Assembly (NCBI GenBank): GCA_015485455.1
Contig: WFTN01000246.1
Location: 1 to 11,194, forward strand
Reading direction: 5' to 3'
DNA: 11,194 nt
Source: Planctomycetota bacterium
Lineage (GTDB): Bacteria > Planctomycetota > GCA-002687715 > DRQF01
This document shows, one piece after another, positions 6,964 through 11,194 of the stretch (the first letter of the stretch is position 1; each line of letters opens with the position of its first letter). The position numbers and the translations under genes were made by a program. A model generated the notes under the pieces. It searched no databases. It saw only the letters and a program-made list of their open reading frames with translations, and was not told the origin of the DNA.

Positions 6964-8275
6964 CTGTCACCTCCCCAGGCAATGGCGTCCTCGCCAGAAT
7001 ACCCATCACGGTGAGAATTCCGGCGGTGAGAATCCCGTAGACCAGCAAGGCCCCCAGCAGCGCCCACCCCACCCCAGGTGCATGGGTAACTGCATCCTTT
7101 GTTCGCATGAACCCCTGAACGATCCATGGTTGACGCCCAACCTCTGTCACCACCCAACCAGCCTCCATGGCCAGGATCGCCGCCGGACCAGAAAGAGCGA
7201 CACAGAAAAGAAAAAGCCGAGAATCTGGCAAGGCCTTTCTTCTCCACACCGCAAAGAAACTCCACGCTCCCAAGAGCAGGAGCCAAGAACCCAATCCGAC
7301 CATGATCTGAAATGCCACATGCACAATCGGTACTGGAGGCCAATCCTCTTCAGGAAACTCCTCCAGCCCCTTAACCTCGGCCTCCGGGTCGCCATAAGCC
7401 AAGATCGACAACAAGTAGGGAACTTTCACCCCGTAGGGAACCGTTCTTGTCGCAACATCGGGTAAACCACCCAAGACAAGAGAGGCGCCCTTCTCAGTCT
7501 TAAAATGTCCCTCCATGGCAGCCAACTTCACTGGTTGATGCTCGGCCACAGCCTTCGCTGACCAATCGCCAACAACCACCTGGATTGGAGCAAAAACACA
7601 GCCCAAAGTGAGCCCGATGACCATCCCGTGACGGTGGTAGGGAAGGTCTCTTCCCCTCAAACGATAAACTGCGTAGATCGAGGCAACTGAGAATCCTGTG
7701 ACCATGTAGGCAGCGACGATCATATGAGTGGTTTGAGACCAGATCATCGGATTGAACATAGCAGCAATGGGGTCGATCTCAGTGACACGGCCCCCCACCA
7801 TTGAGAACCCCCTCGGGGTATTCATCCACGCATTGGCAGTGACTACGAACCATGCTGACATGAAACCGGAAATAGCGATGGGTACACCAGTCCACCAATG
7901 AGCTTGAGGCGACAATTTATCCCAGCCATAGAGGTAGATGCCAACGAAGATCGCTTCGATGAAGAAGGCAAACCCTTCCATCGTGAAAGGAAAACCCACA
8001 ACTGCACCAAAAGTCCCCATGAACGCAGGCCACAGCAGCCCAAGTTCGAATGAAAGAACTGTTCCAGAGACAGCCCCAGCAGCGAAGAGCACCGCAAAAC
8101 CTTTGGCCCAACGCTTGGTCAGGGTGCGCCAAACTTCGTCGCCTGTTCTCAAGAACTTCGACTCGGCATAAAGCAAGAGAATCGGCAAACCCACTCCAAA
8201 ACAGGCAATGATGATGTGCCATGCCAAAGTGAAAGCCATCTGAAGACGAGCTGCCAGCAGATTTGTGAAGTCCAA
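6953..8275 (-). CDS. cydA: Cytochrome bd ubiquinol oxidase subunit I
   Basis: CydA oxidises quinol and reduces O2 to water with haems b558, b595 and d. I choose TTG 8275 (440 residues) because AGGAG lies 6 nt before it. From this start the key residues fall almost on E. coli numbering: His20 (H19), Glu100 and Glu107 (E99/E107), His184 (H186), Lys250 and Glu255 in Q-P-V-K-L-A-A-M-E (K252/E257), and Met325 in F-Q-I-M-V-G-L-G (M393). G-R-Q-P-W is at about 380. The large gap before Met325 compared with E. coli shows a short Q-loop, as in cyanide-insensitive or Geobacillus-type (S-class) oxidases. ATG 8311, 12 codons earlier, is the alternative start but has no SD. It overlaps cydB by 11 bp. Oxygen-limited or stress respiration is the usual role. 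Confidence 0.94.
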   Translation of the reverse strand: MDFTNLLAARLQMAFTLAWHIIIACFGVGLPILLLYAESKFLRTGDEVWRTLTKRWAKGFAVLFAAGAVSGTVLSFELGLLWPAFMGTFGAVVGFPFTMEGFAFFIEAIFVGIYLYGWDKLSPQAHWWTGVPIAISGFMSAWFVVTANAWMNTPRGFSMVGGRVTEIDPIAAMFNPMIWSQTTHMIVAAYMVTGFSVASIYAVYRLRGRDLPYHRHGMVIGLTLGCVFAPIQVVVGDWSAKAVAEHQPVKLAAMEGHFKTEKGASLVLGGLPDVATRTVPYGVKVPYLLSILAYGDPEAEVKGLEEFPEEDWPPVPIVHVAFQIMVGLGSWLLLLGAWSFFAVWRRKALPDSRLFLFCVALSGPAAILAMEAGWVVTEVGRQPWIVQGFMRTKDAVTHAPGVGWALLGALLVYGILTAGILTVMGILARTPLPGEVTDGS

Positions 8276-8280
8276 ACGCC

Positions 8281-8291
8281 ACTCCTGAACG
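8281..8291 (-). promoter_or_regulatory. Ribosome binding site deciding the cydA start
   Basis: On the minus strand AGGAG (within 8282-8288) stands 6 nt before TTG 8275. ATG 8311 has only GGCGCC before it. With TTG 8275, the first haem ligand becomes residue 20, matching His19 of E. coli CydA. Confidence 0.6.
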
Positions 8292-8368
8292 TGGCCGATA
8301 TCTCGCAACATGGCGCCTAAACTGCTGACGACCCGAATGTTACATCGATTCCCGAAACCACTTGTTTC

Positions 8369-8397
8369 ATCATATGACCCAAAGAATCAGTCCGCAA
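8369..8397 (-). promoter_or_regulatory. Candidate sigma70 promoter for cydAB
   Basis: On the minus strand TTGCGG (8397-8392) and TATGAT (8374-8369) are separated by exactly 17 bp. The -10 matches 5 of 6 consensus bases, the -35 only 3 of 6, with an A/T run just upstream. The predicted transcript would begin near 8362, about 85 nt before the TTG start. It lies about 75 bp from the tetR operator cluster. Confidence 0.45.
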
Positions 8398-8463
8398 AAA
8401 ATTAGCAGCCCACAAAAGGGGCCATAGGATCCCCCGAACGAACATCAGCAAGAAAAACTATGA

Positions 8464-8523
8464 ACAATATATTGTCAGATTGACAATCTACTTCGAGCGG
8501 CATAGATTGTCGGCATGACAATC
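8464..8523. promoter_or_regulatory. Nested palindromic operators, likely TetR-regulator binding sites
   Basis: Overlapping inverted repeats share the half-site ATTGTC/GACAAT. They are ACAATATATTGT (8464-8475), ATTGTCAgatTGACAAT (8471-8487), AGATTGACAATCT (8477-8489) and GATTGTCggcatGACAATC (8505-8523). They overlap the -35, the -10 and the predicted transcription start of the tetR-family gene, the usual layout of an autorepressed TetR gene. Binding by the neighbouring regulator is inferred. Confidence 0.65.
8480..8508 (+). promoter_or_regulatory. Promoter of the tetR-family gene
   Basis: A consensus -35 TTGACA (8480-8485) is followed by a 17-bp spacer and TAGATT (8503-8508; 4 of 6 matches). 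Transcription would begin near 8515, leaving a leader of about 33 nt before ATG 8548. The promoter is embedded in the palindromes. Confidence 0.65.
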
Positions 8524-8547
8524 AACTTCTTGGGAGAAAGCAGTTTC

Positions 8548-9132
8548 ATGGCGCGCCCGGACCTCACGGAAGAAAGAACCGAACAAATACTCGATGCCTT
8601 GGAGTATTGTATCGCCCGTTATGGATTGGAGGGATCGTCGTTGGAAGTGGTCGCCAACCATGCCGGGGTCAAACGAAGCATTATTCGCCACTACATTGGC
8701 AACCGAGACGATCTTCTAGTGGCGCTGACAAAGCGCCTCATTCAAAGATCACTCTCCCTAATTGATTTGGTGATCGCTGCCCTACCCAAGAGGAAACGCT
8801 GCACCAAGCTCATCGACTACTTGTTTATGGACGACTCCCATGAAGCCACGGATTCTTCCATCGCCATGGACCTGCTCATCGCCGTCTCAGACCAATATCC
8901 GTCTTGTCGCGAACTCCTGGGCAGTTTCATGGAGGCCATGGTAGTCAAAGTTGCTGGCCAACTTGAGCTCTCCTATCCAAAAGCATCGAAACAAGAATGT
9001 TGGTCTGTGGCCAATGGTGTCTTGGCGAACGTCTTCGTTTCCGATTCCCTTTCTCCCCTGAAACTACCCAAACGATACAAGAAATCGTGGCGCGATTGCG
9101 CCAAGAAACTCATCGAGCATCTGGGCTCCTGA
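8548..9132 (+). CDS. TetR/AcrR-family transcriptional regulator
   Basis: The protein has 194 residues from ATG 8548 and begins M-A-R-P-D-L-T-E-E-R-T-E-Q-I-L, a common TetR opening. A helix-turn-helix follows at about residues 20-55: Y-G-L-E-G-S-S-L-E-V-V-A-N-H-A-G-V-K-R-S-I-I-R-H-Y-I-G-N-R-D-D-L-L. The remaining residues form the variable helical ligand-binding and dimer domain. An ATG at 8515 in the same frame coincides with the predicted transcription start and sits inside a palindrome. The ATG at 8548 has GGAG 11 nt upstream and is preferred. The acyltransferase-like gene follows after 46 bp on the same strand, probably in one operon; cydAB is divergent. It is likely a dimeric repressor of its own promoter. 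The inducer is unknown. Confidence 0.88.
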   Translation: MARPDLTEERTEQILDALEYCIARYGLEGSSLEVVANHAGVKRSIIRHYIGNRDDLLVALTKRLIQRSLSLIDLVIAALPKRKRCTKLIDYLFMDDSHEATDSSIAMDLLIAVSDQYPSCRELLGSFMEAMVVKVAGQLELSYPKASKQECWSVANGVLANVFVSDSLSPLKLPKRYKKSWRDCAKKLIEHLGS

Positions 9133-9178
9133 CTCACATCACCCTCTCATCCCCAACAAACTCTCTCAGGAAATATCC

Positions 9179-11002
9179 ATGCACACAACAGTAGAAGAAA
9201 CCCCGGTCCTTGTTGAGAAGACTCAGAGGTTCATCGGTTTCGATGTCGCACGCTGCTTAGCATTCTTCGGTATGGTCGTCGTCAACTACAAGGTCGTTAT
9301 GCAAGGGACAGATGCCATGAGCCCAGCTTGGCTGAACGATTTCCTCAGCCTGTTTTCCGGACGAGCGGCAGCCACCTTCGTCGTCTTGGCTGGGGTCGGG
9401 TTAGCCCTCCTTTACAAGGCCAAGACAAATCGGGACCCAAACCCCCTATCACGAAAAGGCATCGCCAAGAGTTTCTTTCGGCACGGGGGCTTACTCCTTT
9501 TCCTTCTATCCTCGTTGGTCATCATCGATCAGCACATAAAAGCCAGCGCTGATTCCGGCACAGTGGAAACTCCCGGGATGACCAGCCCCGGTTCCAACGA
9601 AGTACTCTTTGACAACATCGAACAAGCCTTCTTGAATTTAGGAGAAACAGCAACAAGCAGCTTCCTTTTCTGGAGCACCCTCATCGTTTCAGTCTTGGTT
9701 TTGCTGTTGTTTCTTTCGGGCAAACACGGAAATCGCGCCGAAGCCATCGTCTTCAGGCGGATTCTCTTCTTGGCTGCCCTGGGCTACGTCTGGTATCCCC
9801 TCTGGACTGGTGACATTCTCCATTTCTACGCCGGATACTTCTTCATCGGTCTTTTTCTCCTGCGGGGGAGAGCTTGGCTCTTGGCGTGCATTGCCTTGGC
9901 CCTTCTGGTGACAACAGTCTTCGCCAGGTTCCAATGGCCATTTTTTGATGGTTGGTCCTTGGAATGCCTGGAGTACCGCAACATCTTCACGGCCACCGGA
10001 GCAGCTCGCAACCTCCTTTACAATGGCTGGCACCCCATCGCCCCATGGATGTGCTTCTTTATTGTCGGCATGCTTATCGCAAAGACCCCATTCAAGAAGA
10101 GATCAATCATGGCTGGAATGATCGCTCTCGGAGCGGTCTTATCCTATGTCGGTTATCAGGGTGAGAATTGGTATGGGGATTGGCGACAGGATCGTTTCGT
10201 CACAGCCTTCCGCACTGAGTCATCCGGAATCGAAAACGCAAAGACAAAGAAGCCCAATAGAAAAGTCGTCATCGAGGACAGTATTGATCAAGAGGAGCAC
10301 AAAGACCTCATTCAATCTGCCAAGAAAATGAACACAATCATGCGCTTCGACGACACCCGGCCTATTGCAGTGAAGACCGCATTTCACGTCCGCGATCATG
10401 GCAAAGATGGCCCTCGTGTTCATATGTCTTTGTTCGAAAAGAAAAAAGGAAGCCTCACCCCAAGAGACTTCAACAAATTCCTCGACTACGTCATTCAATG
10501 GATCGCTTTCAATGACGCCCTGCCCAGAGCAGCCCGTTGGCCGACAAATATTTTCCCCATAGCCATCGAACAGAGATTTGCAAATCAGTCGAACTCCGAC
10601 ACGGTCTGGTTAGACCCAGAATCTGTTCGTCAGCATAACGTGATGACATCTATGGGCTCAGTCTCTTCACTGCCCCCAGGACCTCTTTACGTCCTCTCCG
10701 CCACGGGAATAGCCCTCTTGGTCATCGGCTCTTGCTTGCTTATTTCGTCCTTCGCTTGGACCCACAAACTACTCACTCCCTTGGTAAGAACCGGACAAAT
10801 GGCCCTCACTCTCTACGTCGCTCACATCATCGTGGGATTCGGGGTCGCAGAAGAACTGGGCAAGCTCCAAGGGGAGGACCTGAAGTTCATCGCGTTCTTC
10901 ATTATCTTAGCCCAAGTGCTGAGTGTTTCCTTCGCCTGTTGGTGGCGTAGCTTCTTTAAGCGAGGCCCTCTAGAAGCCCTCATGCGTGTGATTACGGGAT
11001 GA
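9179..11002 (+). CDS. Membrane acyltransferase-like protein (DUF1624/DUF418 type) with large soluble insertion
   Basis: The 607 residues start at ATG 9179, with SD AGGAA 6 nt before it. The N-terminus has the heparan-glucosaminide N-acetyltransferase-like pattern: R-F-I-G-F-D-V-A-R-C-L-A-F-F-G-M at 17-32 and G-R-A-A-A-T-F-V-V-L-A-G-V-G at 61-74. About seven or eight membrane helices run to residue 327, including W-H-P-I-A-P-W at 284-290. The C-terminus resumes at G-P-L-Y-V-L-S-A (501), with T-G-Q-M-A-L-T-L-Y-V-A-H (538-549) and K-R-G-P-L-E-A-L-M-R near the end, typical of DUF418. Between them, residues about 328-500 are hydrophilic and charged, rich in Lys, Asp and Glu, and match no domain I know. 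Relatives are usually about 380-420 residues. It may acylate a cell-envelope glycan or other substrate; this is inferred from fold only. Probably co-transcribed with the TetR gene and under its control. Confidence 0.75.
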   Translation: MHTTVEETPVLVEKTQRFIGFDVARCLAFFGMVVVNYKVVMQGTDAMSPAWLNDFLSLFSGRAAATFVVLAGVGLALLYKAKTNRDPNPLSRKGIAKSFFRHGGLLLFLLSSLVIIDQHIKASADSGTVETPGMTSPGSNEVLFDNIEQAFLNLGETATSSFLFWSTLIVSVLVLLLFLSGKHGNRAEAIVFRRILFLAALGYVWYPLWTGDILHFYAGYFFIGLFLLRGRAWLLACIALALLVTTVFARFQWPFFDGWSLECLEYRNIFTATGAARNLLYNGWHPIAPWMCFFIVGMLIAKTPFKKRSIMAGMIALGAVLSYVGYQGENWYGDWRQDRFVTAFRTESSGIENAKTKKPNRKVVIEDSIDQEEHKDLIQSAKKMNTIMRFDDTRPIAVKTAFHVRDHGKDGPRVHMSLFEKKKGSLTPRDFNKFLDYVIQWIAFNDALPRAARWPTNIFPIAIEQRFANQSNSDTVWLDPESVRQHNVMTSMGSVSSLPPGPLYVLSATGIALLVIGSCLLISSFAWTHKLLTPLVRTGQMALTLYVAHIIVGFGVAEELGKLQGEDLKFIAFFIILAQVLSVSFACWWRSFFKRGPLEALMRVITG

Positions 11003-11014
11003 GAAAGGGCAACA

Positions 11015-11194
11015 CTATGCCTTCCGTAAGATGATGTCAGCCATCGTGGGTGCAATCACCTGACTGTTGCTGTCTTCACCTGCCCGTTCCCAGGATTCAA
11101 AGAATGCTGAAAAGGCCTCTGTAGTCATGATGCCACGTTCAACGAGGCGAGGAAGGTAGTTACGGTAAAACTCATCCAACCACGTCCACACAAG
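11015..11194 (-). CDS. C-terminal end of a probable SAM-dependent methyltransferase (5' end outside window)
   Basis: The frame is open from the right edge for 59 codons and ends at TAG 11017-11015. It begins L-V-W-T-W-L-D-E-F-Y-R-N-Y-L-P-R-L-V-E and ends M-A-D-I-I-L-R-K-A. An aromatic helix (L-P-R-L-V-E-R-G-I-M-T), a helix F-S-A-F-F-E-S-W and a final strand closing on R-K-A resemble the ends of some class I SAM methyltransferases, where a late helix pair is followed by a last beta strand. The catalytic core is not in the window, so this is tentative. It converges on the acyltransferase-like gene with only 12 bp between the stops and no visible terminator. Confidence 0.5.
   Translation of the reverse strand, partial: LVWTWLDEFYRNYLPRLVERGIMTTEAFSAFFESWERAGEDSNSQVIAPTMADIILRKA

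Overview
The window is a chromosomal stretch of moderate GC from a Gram-negative-type (diderm) bacterium. It carries lipoprotein signal peptides, a cytochrome bd oxidase and an exported FG-GAP propeller protein. That protein, with its long plain beta-rich tail, resembles surface proteins I know from Planctomycetota. A planctomycete or a neighbouring phylum is my best guess, by inference only. There are no mobile elements, tRNAs, rRNAs or CRISPR arrays.

Left part (1-1768): the 3' end of a major facilitator (MFS) transporter on the + strand runs convergently into, and overlaps by 23 bp, a minus-strand lipoprotein gene of the sialidase/BNR type. That gene is interrupted by one in-frame TGA (950-952). 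The reading frame continues for 141 more codons and carries the same kind of domain, including a second Asp-box. As I recall the family, the TGA falls where a Cys is conserved (G-C-P-V-N-G-P). A foldable hairpin of about 46 nt begins directly after it. This is either a selenocysteine codon in a family not known to me as a selenoprotein, or a very recent nonsense mutation. It is the main discovery candidate here.

Middle (1769-5910): a 450-bp gene-free stretch with small palindromes precedes a secreted seven-repeat FG-GAP beta-propeller protein, which ends at a perfect 13-bp stem-loop terminator. Two minus-strand genes follow: an SRPBCC/AHSA1-type protein and a lipoprotein built from two ExbD/TolR-like periplasmic domains. 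A second gene-poor spacer (5530-5910) follows.

Right part (5911-11194): cydA and cydB, on the minus strand and overlapping, encode a cytochrome bd quinol oxidase. They are divergent from a TetR-family regulator and a membrane acyltransferase-like protein (DUF1624/DUF418 type) with an unusual soluble insertion of about 170 residues. The divergent region holds a near-consensus promoter for tetR buried in nested palindromes, likely autoregulatory operators, and a separate candidate promoter for cydAB. The right edge holds the last 59 codons of a minus-strand gene that looks like the C-terminus of a SAM-dependent methyltransferase.
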